Shown here piece by piece: positions 43,733 to 54,028 of a stretch of DNA of 64,000 bases. Each line of letters begins with the position of its first letter. Position 1 is the first letter of the stretch. This DNA comes from Adineta vaga (taxonomy: Eukaryota > Rotifera): positions 14,818,001 to 14,882,000 of the forward strand of contig CP075493.1 of NCBI GenBank assembly GCA_021613535.1, in the 5' to 3' direction. The notes beneath the pieces are model-generated. The model did not search any database. It was not told where the DNA came from and saw only the letters and a list, made by a program, of their open reading frames with translations. The position numbers and the translations under genes were made by a program.

Positions 43733-45775
43733 TTATAATTTGGTTTTGATATGTTCAAGATTGTTTCTATAATCTCTCAAATGAGGATGATTCGATGGTA
43801 AGGATTGTTCTGCAATGGCGACAGCGTATTGATAAAATTCATGTGCTTTAGAATAGTCACCTATTTTCTTACATATTAAACCGATGTTGCTGTAAGATGC
43901 AGCTAATTCAGGATGATTTGGAGCAAGTACTTGCTGTTGAATTGCAAGTGATTTTTCGAAATATGGTAGAGCTTTTTCGTATTGACCTATTTGACCATAG
44001 AGAGAACCAAGATTGTTATAGGAACCGGCCAAATCTGGATGATTTGCAGGAAGTGATTCCTGACGAATACAGAGAGCCTTTTCGTAATATAAAAGTGCCT
44101 GCGTATAATCACCCATATTCTTGTATATAACTCCAATATTGCTGTAGGAAATGCCCAAATCAGGAAGATTTCGAGGATATGCATTCTCGGTAATTTCTAA
44201 ATCCTTCAAATAATACCTAAGTGCTGTTGAATAATCACGTATTTTACAATACACTGTACCAATATTGTTATAAGAAGTAGATAAACTGAGATGATTTGAA
44301 GGAAGAATTTTTTGATAAATTTCAATCGCTTTTTCATAGTACACAATAGCGTCTCTATATTCTCCTCGATGATCTTTTATTCCTCCAAGTTGATGATATA
44401 TATCTGCTTTTTCTCGATCATCTCTACTTCGATTAAGAAGAACTAGATATATTTGATCAGCTTTGTCAACATAACCCATTTTACAAAGTATTTCTCCAAG
44501 ACCATACCATTCTGTTAATCCTTTCATATCCTTACGAATACGTTCAGTCAATATACGAAGTTCATTATCATTCTCACTGGTAAGTATTACATCTACTTGA
44601 TATAGACGTTGATTTCCACGCATTAATTTTATATTTTGAATTCTGAAAACACTATGCATTGAGAAGAGAATTTCATCTTCTTCATCTCCATAATAACCAA
44701 CAGCATTAATGGATGCGAAAGGTGTACTGGATTGTAATGGATCAACTTTTATGACGAAAAGAATTCCCGTCGTATTTGGATTTTCCAGTGCATCACGAGC
44801 GAATTGAAGAGAGACGTTTCGTTTTTTACTAGTAGATAAGAAACTATTGAAGGACATTAGATAACCTTTGGCTTTTTTCATTTGTTCAAATTCTATTTCA
44901 CGCAAACCTTGCCCACGATAGACAGTAAAGGTCTTATGAGATCGTTGTCGATTAAATTGCTTCGAATGCAACTTCGTTATTTGACGATGAAGATCGGCAA
45001 TATAAAAACCCATCTTAACAATATTGTCCGTATCCATTGTTCGAAGTGCACGGTTAAGCATATTGTACAGGAAACATTCATAGGTGTACCACCAAATTGG
45101 TGTTTTATCGTGATATTGCTGTTCGAATAAAATGACATTCGACAATTCAATATCGTCTTTTTGAAAATAATCACGACAATAATTAGTGAATTCAATTAGA
45201 TTTTGATCATCAAATTTAATAGTCAATAAGATTTCTTTGAGAATTTGAGTATACATGAAAGAACAATCGATTTGATTTCCAATCTTTTCATTGTTATTAC
45301 TAATTGAATTGGGAGGTTTGATTGAAATAATATGACTTTCGTCTTCTTCTATCATTTGTTTGAGTTTTTCACAAAGAAAATCAATGTCTGTAACAACATC
45401 TTTTATCTTACACCATTCTTTCGACCAAAGTTCGTGATGTTTTTTATTACTACAAAAGATAAAAATCGAATCGATCTGAAATCTACCATGTACACGTGAC
45501 ACGATAGATTGACCAAATGAACCCGATATGATCATATAGATCTTCTCATTCTTGATTTGTTCAATAAATTTGATGCATTCATCACCATCAGTGAAGATTT
45601 TAATCTTTCCAATAACACTTCGTAATTGAGTGAGAATTTCATTGCACTCGTCGCTGTTTTCATCAATCATAGCATCGAGCCATATTAGTGAGACATTTTG
45701 CCTTCTGTGTAAAGGATTCTTTTTCGAGGTTGAAAATGCTTGCTGTGCTTTGTTCGACGAATATCCACTGCCCAT
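43733..45775 (-). CDS. ADP-ribosyltransferase with N-terminal WLD domain and about six TPRs, 680 aa
   Basis: Single exon. It begins MGSGYSS, which fits an N-myristoylation signal (Gly2, Ser6), so membrane anchoring is possible. The WLD domain spans about residues 28-140 (VSLIWLDAMI, IKIFTDGDECIKFI, IYMIISGSFG, IDSIFIFC). The ART domain at about 190-430 has YRGQ, FNSFLSTS and DEEDEILF, so R-S-ExE is complete. The C-terminal third holds about six 42-residue kinesin-light-chain-like TPRs (GDYTQALLYYEKAL, GQYEKALPYFEKSL) with NHPDLA linkers, ending in NNLEHIKTKL. Same architecture as 15247-18828 with fewer repeats. Confidence 0.9.
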   Translation of the reverse strand: MGSGYSSNKAQQAFSTSKKNPLHRRQNVSLIWLDAMIDENSDECNEILTQLRSVIGKIKIFTDGDECIKFIEQIKNEKIYMIISGSFGQSIVSRVHGRFQIDSIFIFCSNKKHHELWSKEWCKIKDVVTDIDFLCEKLKQMIEEDESHIISIKPPNSISNNNEKIGNQIDCSFMYTQILKEILLTIKFDDQNLIEFTNYCRDYFQKDDIELSNVILFEQQYHDKTPIWWYTYECFLYNMLNRALRTMDTDNIVKMGFYIADLHRQITKLHSKQFNRQRSHKTFTVYRGQGLREIEFEQMKKAKGYLMSFNSFLSTSKKRNVSLQFARDALENPNTTGILFVIKVDPLQSSTPFASINAVGYYGDEEDEILFSMHSVFRIQNIKLMRGNQRLYQVDVILTSENDNELRILTERIRKDMKGLTEWYGLGEILCKMGYVDKADQIYLVLLNRSRDDREKADIYHQLGGIKDHRGEYRDAIVYYEKAIEIYQKILPSNHLSLSTSYNNIGTVYCKIRDYSTALRYYLKDLEITENAYPRNLPDLGISYSNIGVIYKNMGDYTQALLYYEKALCIRQESLPANHPDLAGSYNNLGSLYGQIGQYEKALPYFEKSLAIQQQVLAPNHPELAASYSNIGLICKKIGDYSKAHEFYQYAVAIAEQSLPSNHPHLRDYRNNLEHIKTKL

Positions 45776-46781
45776 AATGTGACGAAGGCTATTATACCTA
45801 TAAACAGAAGAATAGTTGAATTTATGAAGGATTTATTTTATTTCGAGATTGTCGATACGATTTCGGAGAAAATGAGTAAATATGTACATGATTTTTTACT
45901 CACACAATCTCATCGTTACAATAATGTGTGAGCGTGTGGAATGAAAAAATTCTTCAAATTCACATTCTTTCTTTCACAGTGTACAATTTTGAATGTAAGG
46001 ATGAGAATATGATTAAGAGTAAAGAAAACAAGAACGTATCGGCACCTTTACTCGATAAAGTAGAAAGATGTGTGCAGATATGCATAAATAATATATGATA
46101 TATTTCTTGTCTTTCCAAAAAACTGATCAAAGGCGAAAAATAAGTATTTCATAAGAGCTGAATCATGACATACAGATGTTTACTAGATAAATAATGTTTT
46201 TTTTTCTCAAGAAAATTCGTTTAGGTAGTGGAAAAACAACACGAAGGTAATATATAGATAATCTATCAGATATGATCATTATTTTCAAATGTGAATTAGA
46301 TTGTTTTGTACATGTTTTGAATATCTTCCAAATGAGATTTTTTTTATGAAATATGGAAATATCTAGTTAATAATTGGATAATTCCATTGGATTTGTATCT
46401 TTCATTCATTCATGAGGGAAGATGTTCTATAGACTATATCAAGTGATTTCTCTTCAACTATCAGATTCTACTATCATCAATCGATCACGGTTAAAGGATA
46501 TTTCCAGTTGTTTTTTGAAGAAGAAAATGGAAGGATGAGAAGCCTTAGGATAATAAATTGTTGAATGACGAGCCGATGGATTATATGAAGTTCAAAAATT
46601 TAAATAGATATAGACTCGATTGAAAATCTTTTGAGCATTTTCTTCAATATACTTCTAATATTCTCATAGATATTCATTACATGACAACATTGTGCATTAA
46701 ATCGAGAGATTATTCTTATTTAAATGCTATAATCGATGCAAGTAAATTCTTCATCTCATGCTAGAATTCATTAACTCCGTG
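45776..46781. other. Intergenic, no supported gene
   Basis: About 1 kb of AT-rich sequence. Short frames show no domain or signal peptide. Confidence 0.4.
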
Positions 46782-47035
46782 TCAATTCACTAACATAACA
46801 TGAAAATTATATCCATAAGCAATTCTTTTGTGTTTTATTTTCATCAACGGATCCAGATCAAACCAAACAGCATGAACACAACCATCACCAATATATTCAT
46901 GTAGCATACAATCATTTTTAATTAATTTTTGCGAAAAACTTTGAAGGCGTTTTGATTGATAAAACCATTGTAATCGAATTATTATAAATACAACGTCTTC
47001 ATGAAACACTTCTATTTCAAATAAACCTTCGTTTA
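46782..47035 (-). CDS. Possible orphan terminal exon, function unknown
   Basis: An open stretch reads DINEGLFEIEVFHEDVVFII, then LQWFYQSKRLQSF, CMLHEYIGDGCVHAVWFDLD and ends NFHVMLVN. The amino-acid mix looks like a folded protein, but an acceptor in the right phase and upstream exons were not found. It may be a fragment. Confidence 0.3.
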
Positions 47036-47478
47036 TATCTCATATTCTGATCTATAAAATATATAAATCATCATCCATTCTCATCAAATTTTCATAATGA
47101 TTCCCTTTAATTGCAGGACGATAAAAGACATCATAGGGCCAAGATCTTTTCCTTTGAGAGATTTTCTTAGATAATGAAATTTGTAAGGTTTTATTGGGAT
47201 ATGAAACGCAAAATAAAATATATTGTTGCATTGATGAAGTAAAATGTTAATCACGAAAAATAAGAAATGGATAAAGATTGAGTCGTTATTTATTGGATGA
47301 TTATTTTGATGAATATAAAATAATATTGAATAAAGATAATTATCAATGAATGAATTGTCAATTTTAAATAATTAATTTCATCGATTAGTTTTGTCCCCAG
47401 TTAAATCATAAGTTTATTATGATATTTCGATAGACGAATCTATTATAGTCAAAGAAAGAAGCATTCTTTTGACAAAAA
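47036..47478. other. Intergenic, nothing recognised
   Basis: AT-rich 3' flank of the minus-strand GPCR gene. Confidence 0.35.
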
Positions 47479-48537
47479 TCAAGTAAAAAAACGACGAATT
47501 AAACGTTTAAATGCGAGACGATAAACTGAACCAGTGAGTGTATATAAATAAAATGATGTTGAATGAGTAACACAAACAAGCAGTACAATTAACGAATAGA
47601 TTAAATTTTCAATAGCAATACGAAATGAAGTTTTCGGAACATCTGATGTTAAACTAGCATAAGCTCGATAAGCTCCAAATGGTAAATCCAATAAAAGTAC
47701 GAATAATACCTTGAAACAAAAAGAAAACGAGAAAATTTCTGAAATAGCAAATCGAAAAGAAACTTTTACTTGAATTAAAAGCATCCGAGTAAGATTCCGA
47801 TCATTATATCGTAATAATGTTCGACTATTTCGTGTAGTTAAAATGTTTCTTATTGGATGAATAATTCTCAATCGAATATTTCGAATTGTCAATGAACCAA
47901 ATATGGCTAAACAAATACTTGGTAAAATAATATCAAACAATAAAGCTGCCCAATCATTAAATACTCGACAAGGAATATTTCTTCCATAACAAAGAACAGG
48001 TACATTTGGAATACTTCCTTCAAAACAATAAATCACTTCCACAAATAAAAGTACAAAGAAAATCAGTAATCCAAGAAGAAAAAGTTTTGCTACTCGATTT
48101 GTACTTAATTGACGATAGGTTACAGAAGGATGACTGCATAAATATCGATCAATATTCGCTCCGACAAGACACCAAGTACCCATTGCCCATGTTACGTTAA
48201 GAACTAATTGACGAGTTTTACATGCAATTGGATTTTCATTTGGCCAATTGACATTATAACTAAAAAAATAAACAACGAAATTGTTTTTTTTCACTTGGAT
48301 GATTTACCCTTGTAAAACTCGCGTTAAAAATCCTGACCAAATGAAGATTAAACTTGTTATTGATGACCAAGAAAGATAGAATGAACAAGGTTTTTCTTGA
48401 AATGTATGTTCAGTTAAGACACAAATATTTAAAAGATTACCAACTGTACCAAAAAGAAGTAATAATGTAGCTCCATGACGATTGATTTGCATCGTAGCAT
48501 AATTCAGTGAAAAAATCAAATCTGTACTCGATGACAT
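47479..48537 (-). CDS. Rhodopsin-family GPCR with DRY motif, three exons, 316 aa
   Basis: Exons 48308-48537, 47770-48259, 47479-47709. TM1 (LLLLFGTVGNLLNICVLT) has the GN pair; TM3 ends in ANIDRYLCSHPS (DRY). An extracellular Cys lies in VLCYGRNIPC; TM5 carries ILPSICLAIFGSLTI; TM6 is interrupted by an in-frame 60-nt intron (47710-47769) that simple ORF calling translates. After removal TM6 reads MLLIQVLFVLLLDLPFGAYRAY, a normal class A helix. Peptide-receptor-like by eye (FMRFamide-type families have similar layout); the ligand is not inferable. Distinct from the ERH subfamily at 41789. Confidence 0.85.
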
Positions 48538-48840
48538 TGTGATATTTACTCAAAAAAAAACAAACAATCGTTGAATACAACGCTTTCTTCTTCTATTCAT
48601 CCAAAAGAATTAATAAAAGTAGTTTTTTCAGTACTTTTTTCTTGCATGTCTATTTATTTCTATATGATGATAAAAAAAAGAAACAGATTAGAACAATTAT
48701 GAAATCCGCATGATATGGTTTAATTAAATTTTATCATCTTTATATTTATCCCTTTCAAGGAATGAGAGAATAAAAAAAAGAATCTGGTACGCAATATACT
48801 TAATTAAGTACATTGAAAAGAAATTTTTTTAGTTATATAA
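48538..48840. other. Intergenic promoter side of the GPCR gene
   Basis: AT-rich, no coding signal. Confidence 0.35.
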
Positions 48841-49370
48841 AACACACTAGCGGAGATACCCGCTGCAAAGAGGGCATAATTTACGTTTTCCCTCTACAAC
48901 AGTGCTTTTCGCGTCATGCACCAGGTATTTTCTCAGAAATTTTCACATCTCTTCATTAGTTCTTTTCTACTGATCTTGTCTCGCTATCCATACGACATAA
49001 TGCTCTGTTCCTTTTAAATCCACTCCTACTGTCTCGCTGCAACTCCAGTCCCATTCTACACCCACTGTCCCGCTGCAAGTCATTCTCTACTTTATAAACT
49101 TCACTTCTACTCTATACAGGTAGAGTAGTCATTTCACTCCAGATTCAGTTTTTTTGAGAACCCAACCCACACTTTGTAGTTGTCTATCCTACATGCAGAC
49201 ACCCACACCCACCCTGATTCCTATATGCCATCTTGAGAGCGAAATTTCATACACGCCGCCTCCCCATCCCTTGATGGCCATTCTAACCCCATGTCGACCT
49301 TCCTCTGGATCGAGGGAACCATTGTGGAAAGTTTGGTGACGTTAGCTATCACAGGGACTGAATGCATAAC
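48841..49370. other. Compositionally foreign, C/T-rich block
   Basis: Clearly richer in C and G than the surrounding DNA (GATACCCGCTGCAAAGAGGG, CTGTCCCGCTGCAAGTC, CGCCGCCTCCCCATCC). It holds a near-direct repeat CTGTCTCGCTGCAA / CTGTCCCGCTGCAA and a telomere-like tract ACACCCACACCCACCC at 49200-49215. The frame at 49154-49339 is probably chance. An insertion or retroelement remnant is likely, but no enzyme domain was seen. Confidence 0.5.
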
Positions 49371-50004
49371 GAACAAACTTTCTTCTTTATATATATAAGA
49401 ATAATAGAATAATAGAATAATTCATTCAAAAAATAGAATTTATAGTGATACAGATGAAGAATTCAGTAGAGAACTCATGTGCTGAAGATCAATTCTTCAG
49501 CAGCGAGTCATAAAGATCTAGGAATATTTTCATCGATATCTATGCAATGGTATAACTATAACTGGCAGAATCATCGTAATGTTTCTTTTTCTAACATAGT
49601 GCATATGGATTTCGTTGCGAGTGTGTGAAAAAAAAACATTCTGTCATTATGACTTCTTTCTTTGGATTTGTTTCAGCCGATTCTTCGAAGAAACATTAAT
49701 GCATATGTCAATATCGAATCAAGTTGAGACTTATAGCTTATCAACAAAGTTTCTTAATGGTTGTAAGAGAAATTATGACGATAATCTTTTATGGATTTTT
49801 CCAATTTTGTTTTTTACGTGTGCGTGTTCTTTTGCAATAATAAATTGACGTGTTTCTTCGATATACGAATACAAAGAAGAATAGTTAAAATGAGAATTGT
49901 TTGGGTAATTTTTTGCCGAAAGATTTCGATAGTTTCTGTTTTTGCTTTCAATTCGCGTTTGTACTTTGAGTTTGTGTTTAGATTTTATTGGCAACTCGTG
50001 TTCA
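49371..50004. other. Intergenic/5' flank of the third ART gene
   Basis: AT-rich. Open frames upstream of 50005 have no domain support. The ART frame itself is open back to 49942. Confidence 0.35.
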
Positions 50005-51347
50005 ATGGAGTCAACTTCGAAAGACATTACTCGCATCTATGTGTCTGATAATCGTAAAAGTTTGATTGTGCTGACTCATCCACAGGTTTGCTTCCTATTG
50101 CCTTTAATCGAACATAAATTAAAGCAGTGCGCTATTTTATTGGCAACATATTCTGATCCGAATCGTGCAATAAAGAAGATTAAGCGATTACCATTTGATA
50201 AAATATTTCTTATTCGTTGTCAATCATCTGTCAACCAGACCGATTCCCATTATTTAAGTTATGAATTGCCAAAAATCGATGGCAGCTACGGTATCGACGA
50301 ACATAGTGATTTTGATGATGTTTTCGAAGATTTATATGAGAATTTAATATTAACAGCATGTTGCAATTCAGTCTCGTCATCAACAGAATCATTACGATTA
50401 GAAACAAACGCAATAACAATTGATACATATCATCCCGATTCGGTAAGCAACGAAAAGATGCGTTTCCTATGGAGCCAAATTTTAGTTAATGTTATTCTAA
50501 ATTTGGCTCGACCATCTCAAGCGGAAATCGTAAAAGTTTCACGAAATTTATTGATCTACATTCTAATAATCCAGTAGCACAGAGAGAGCTCGTTAATTTT
50601 CGTCAAACTTACCCTGCAACTGGTGCGACGTGGTGGTATACACAGACAACTGAAGTTTATTCTACAATCAATAAGTCCTTTGAATATATGAATATTGATC
50701 ATATATTCGATCTGCGTTACTTCCTTACAGATCTTCATAGTCGTTTAGAATCCTTATACCGTGATCAAAAACAACTGAGATCCGCTGCACCAGTTGTATA
50801 TCGCTACTTTAATACACCCTCAAGAATTAGCTTCAGCGATATATCCAAAAATGTGGCTGGCTTCCTCTCATTTAATACATTTCTTTCGTCTACCAGATCA
50901 CATCCTGATTACAATGTAGGTACCGAAAACGATATAGCGTTTGAAATTGTCAATCTCGACACCGATGACGAGCCCGCAGTGCCCTTTGCATATATTTTTG
51001 CGGAGTCAGCAACTAATGATAATCGTGAAATATTGTTCTCGTGGAATAGCCCATTTCGAGTGCAATCAGTAGGAAAATCAGAAAAGGGTGTCTCGTTTGC
51101 TGTACTTGAGTTAATTACAAAACAAAAGCTACGTGAAACTCTAGATGAAATTGCTCGTCCATTCGTTGGTACAATCTGTCACCCTGAAAAGTTGTTAGCT
51201 TATGGACGAAAGCTAGAAAATAACGGTGGAATTGACAGAGCAATAATGTACTACAAAGAATTATTCAAAATAATGTTATTGAACAATCAATATCGTCATA
51301 TTAAGATGTATGAACAGTTGGATCAACTCAACAAGGAATGTAAGTAA
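50005..51347 (+). pseudogene. Third ADP-ribosyltransferase-family gene, frameshifted and with altered catalytic motif
   Basis: Start at MESTSKD (50005). The N-terminal ~120 residues are a divergent WLD-type domain (ITRIYVSDNRKSLIVLTHP, then FDKIFLIRC). The frame breaks near 50540 and resumes one base off as FIDLHSNNPVAQRELVNF, ATWWYTQTTEVY and HIFDLRYFLTDLHSRLE, the standard linker ahead of the ART core. The core keeps Arg (VVYRYF) and FNTFLSST, but the ExE site reads DNREILF, so the first Glu is Asn. Only one TPR-like hairpin follows (YGRKLENNGGIDRAIMYYKEL). A downstream acceptor at 51397 may add DFENKTEQYF to IDELIDN, ending at 51499. Probably a pseudogene or an inactive paralogue. Confidence 0.75.
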
Positions 51348-51499
51348 ACATGTTGTTTTGTTTCAGTTAATACTACATTATTTGTTTGTACTTAGTCGAT
51401 TTCGAAAACAAAACGGAACAATATTTTAGTAGCTATATTAGACCGACAGATGATGTGGATCATACTTCCGACGAAATTGATGAACTGATTGACAATTAG

Positions 51500-51788
51500 A
51501 ACAGTACATTCCACCGAATTACTTTTACTAACAAACTTTATTTTCATCAATATTACATCGCTTTTCTTTAATTTCATGCTTGCAATGATTTGTGTGCACC
51601 TTTTATTGTTAAATCACATTAGTTTTCTTTATTCATGAGCCATATGATATTTAATCTCGATAGGTTTCTTTTCTATTTCTCATACGAAATACTTGAAGTG
51701 TAGGGGTTACGTTGAAATTAACAATTCATTAGTCATCGTCATGTGCACTTCGTTAAATATGAAATGACTGAAAGTATTAACCATCAAT
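51500..51788. other. Intergenic, nothing recognised
   Basis: AT-rich 3' flank of the ART pseudogene. Confidence 0.3.
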
Positions 51789-52313
51789 TTATTCGAAAAG
51801 CATTTGGATATGAGAAAGTCGATACAGTAGTGTCAATTGTTGCATCTATAATATACGAAATCGTAATGTATAAACATCTGCGAATACTTACATCCGCATT
51901 GTTTGGATAACAAACAAGTATAATTGATATCTTCTCGATATTTTGAATTACTAATACATATAAAATATTGATTTTCGCAACAATGAATATCACATGAAAG
52001 ACTTCTTGACATTTGAATAACACCAACTCTGGACATTGAGATGATGATACTAACCGATTGTATGTATATCGTCTTTGAATAATCGACATTGTCGTAATAC
52101 AGACAAACTATAATTAATAATATACTACACGAAATATTTTCATTACAAGGAATTCTCGATGAATATCGAAAGTAGTTGTCCTAGTTGATTGACAAGAGGA
52201 TATTGAGTATCATAAAGATAATAAATCAATTGAGAATGGAGTATATCTTGTGAATAAGTTCGATGAATTAATAAAATAAGAATAAAAAATAGTCGGTGGA
52301 TGATATTAATCAT
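51789..52313 (-). CDS. Possible small secreted protein, splicing unresolved
   Basis: A good signal peptide (MINIIHRLFFILILLIHRTYS) starts at 52313, followed by QDILHSQLIYYLYDTQYPL. A GT donor at 52146 and open frames at 51789-52107 suggest further exons (ELVLFKCQEVFHVIFIVAKI; CYPNNAD; then MQQLTLLYRL to a stop at 51789). Keeping one phase throughout would need introns of 39 and 26 nt, and 26 nt is implausibly short. Parts of the model are therefore wrong or the gene is broken. No family recognised. Confidence 0.3.
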
Positions 52314-52387
52314 TTGTTGACTACGAGATTTAGATATAAAAACAGGAATACCATTCTCCAGCTTTCTCATACAAACATTGAATTTCA

Positions 52388-52660
52388 ATATTATTTCTTA
52401 ATTATAAAGATAAATGATCAAATTTTTCTACTGATTGATCCGAATAGAAATCATAGTATAAAATGAACTTTACATTAAATTCTCTTCTAAATATAATAAT
52501 CTCACCTAAATTGCTCTCAAGTTATTCAGTTTCTTGATAAAAAGAACAGTGAATTTTTAAAATCATTTTTGAGAATGTCGTAAATGACATCTTAAATGCA
52601 AATCGGTAGATTACATCTTTATACACATTTGGTTTTTTTGTTATTGACATAAAAGTTGAT
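52388..52660. other. Intergenic, nothing recognised
   Basis: AT-rich spacer. Confidence 0.3.
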
Positions 52661-52697
52661 CTATGGATAAGAAAATTCTTGAGTCTTTTTAATGAGA

Positions 52698-53324
52698 TCA
52701 TCCAATATTTGTCGATATTTGGTTGATGGAAGATGCGTGCGTAGCATCAAGAGGTTTGTCATGTTCGAAGGCTTTATCAGCAAGTGAATAAGCGAATCGA
52801 AAATACTTCAATGCTAATTCGTGTTTGTTCTCTTGTAATAATTTTTTTCCATCTTCAGTTAAAATGTTACTCATATCACGACCAAGTCTTATTAATAAAT
52901 CTGTTGGATGATTAAACATATGCATTTCTAATCCATCTTTAATACATTTGAGACTCCATTCAATATACTTTTCTATATGTCCACAAAAAATATAGCATGT
53001 TTCAATTGGATATTTTCTTTCTTGAATTTTTGGAAGAATTTCTCTACCTAATGATGCCGATGAGATAAATATAATCTTTTTTTCCAAATTCAAATGATAT
53101 TCGATAAGTTTTAATGCTTCGTTTTCTGTCTGGGCAAAATCGATTGGTGCACTATATTCACGTACAGCACAAATAAGATCGTCTATTGGATCTAGCGGAA
53201 GTGGTGGAACAGCTACTGTTTCTACAAGATTTACTTGAAATTCTGTTTTCATTGATCGATTATTGTCTTTTGCACCAATAAATTCATCCAACCAAATAAT
53301 AGCGTATCCATTATCAAGTACCAT
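52698..53324 (-). CDS. Stand-alone WLD-domain protein of the ART-TPR family, 208 aa
   Basis: N-terminal domain as in the ART-TPR proteins: YAIIWLDEFIGAK, a segment ending APIDFAQTENEALKLIEYH, then KIIFISSASLGREILPKI and IETCYIFCGHIEKYIEWSL. The ART domain is absent. A single TPR-like hairpin follows (LLQENKHELALKYFRFAYSL). The frame stops at 52698-52700. From about 52735 another frame continues sensibly as TKYRQILDDLIKKTQEFSYP to a TAG at 52661, which suggests one extra or missing base near 52740. Cytosolic; possibly a regulator or decoy of the ART paralogues (inference). Confidence 0.7.
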   Translation of the reverse strand: MVLDNGYAIIWLDEFIGAKDNNRSMKTEFQVNLVETVAVPPLPLDPIDDLICAVREYSAPIDFAQTENEALKLIEYHLNLEKKIIFISSASLGREILPKIQERKYPIETCYIFCGHIEKYIEWSLKCIKDGLEMHMFNHPTDLLIRLGRDMSNILTEDGKKLLQENKHELALKYFRFAYSLADKAFEHDKPLDATHASSINQISTNIG

Positions 53325-54028
53325 TTCTACTGAAATGTTTCGAATTTAAAGCAATTGAAGTGAATCGACAACGCACGCGACTTTCTTTTATTTTCGGTAG
53401 AAAATGGACGTTGTAAAACAGAAAAAACCGTGTACGTTTATTTGATGAGTTATTCGCACAAAAGAAATAACGACGAAACTGGTTTTTTTTCGTGTTCTGT
53501 TTTACCTTGGAAAATTCCGACATTGATTTGACTTTTTCTTCTTCTCCTTAGTGTGCCATTTCTCTGATGTGGTCTGTTAGAAATGCGTAATCGTTGCATT
53601 GTAAAATTTATTTTACGTTCTTATAACAAATTGAAAGAAGAATATCGAAATTTAATATGACATTTGTGTCAACCTTTCTAACTCGAGAATTTGATTTGAT
53701 TTTTTGCTTTATGAAAACGTGAAGATTGATATTTGTTGTTTATTAAAGATACTGCTATTGAATCAAGTAGGTAAGCATGAGTATATGATATATTTCATCA
53801 TTTTCATTTACATACATTTCTTTGGAGATAATAATATTCATTTTATTCTTCAATAAAAGATTGTGTGCATGCAACGCGATAAGACATTGGTTGAGAAAGC
53901 ATTCGTAATTGGTATTTTACAATTCGAGCAAAAATTTTGTCTGATCAACCGTGTGCTACCACAAAAATTAATCATATAAATCACTAATTTTTTATTGACT
54001 CTTTCGTTTCCCATTAATAAACAGAAAG
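53325..54028. other. Intergenic, no supported gene
   Basis: AT-rich promoter side of the WLD-domain gene. Minus-strand frames at 53314-53523 and 53850-54251 have no support; the latter lies antisense to the pseudogene that follows. Confidence 0.35.

Noticed and set aside
49154-49339. 61-aa Pro/Thr/Cys-rich frame
   Set aside because: Arises from the C/T-rich block; no start context, no domain and it overlaps the telomere-like tract.
52029-52054. 26-nt GT-AG segment as an intron
   Set aside because: It would give consistent phases, but 26 nt is below any plausible animal intron size.
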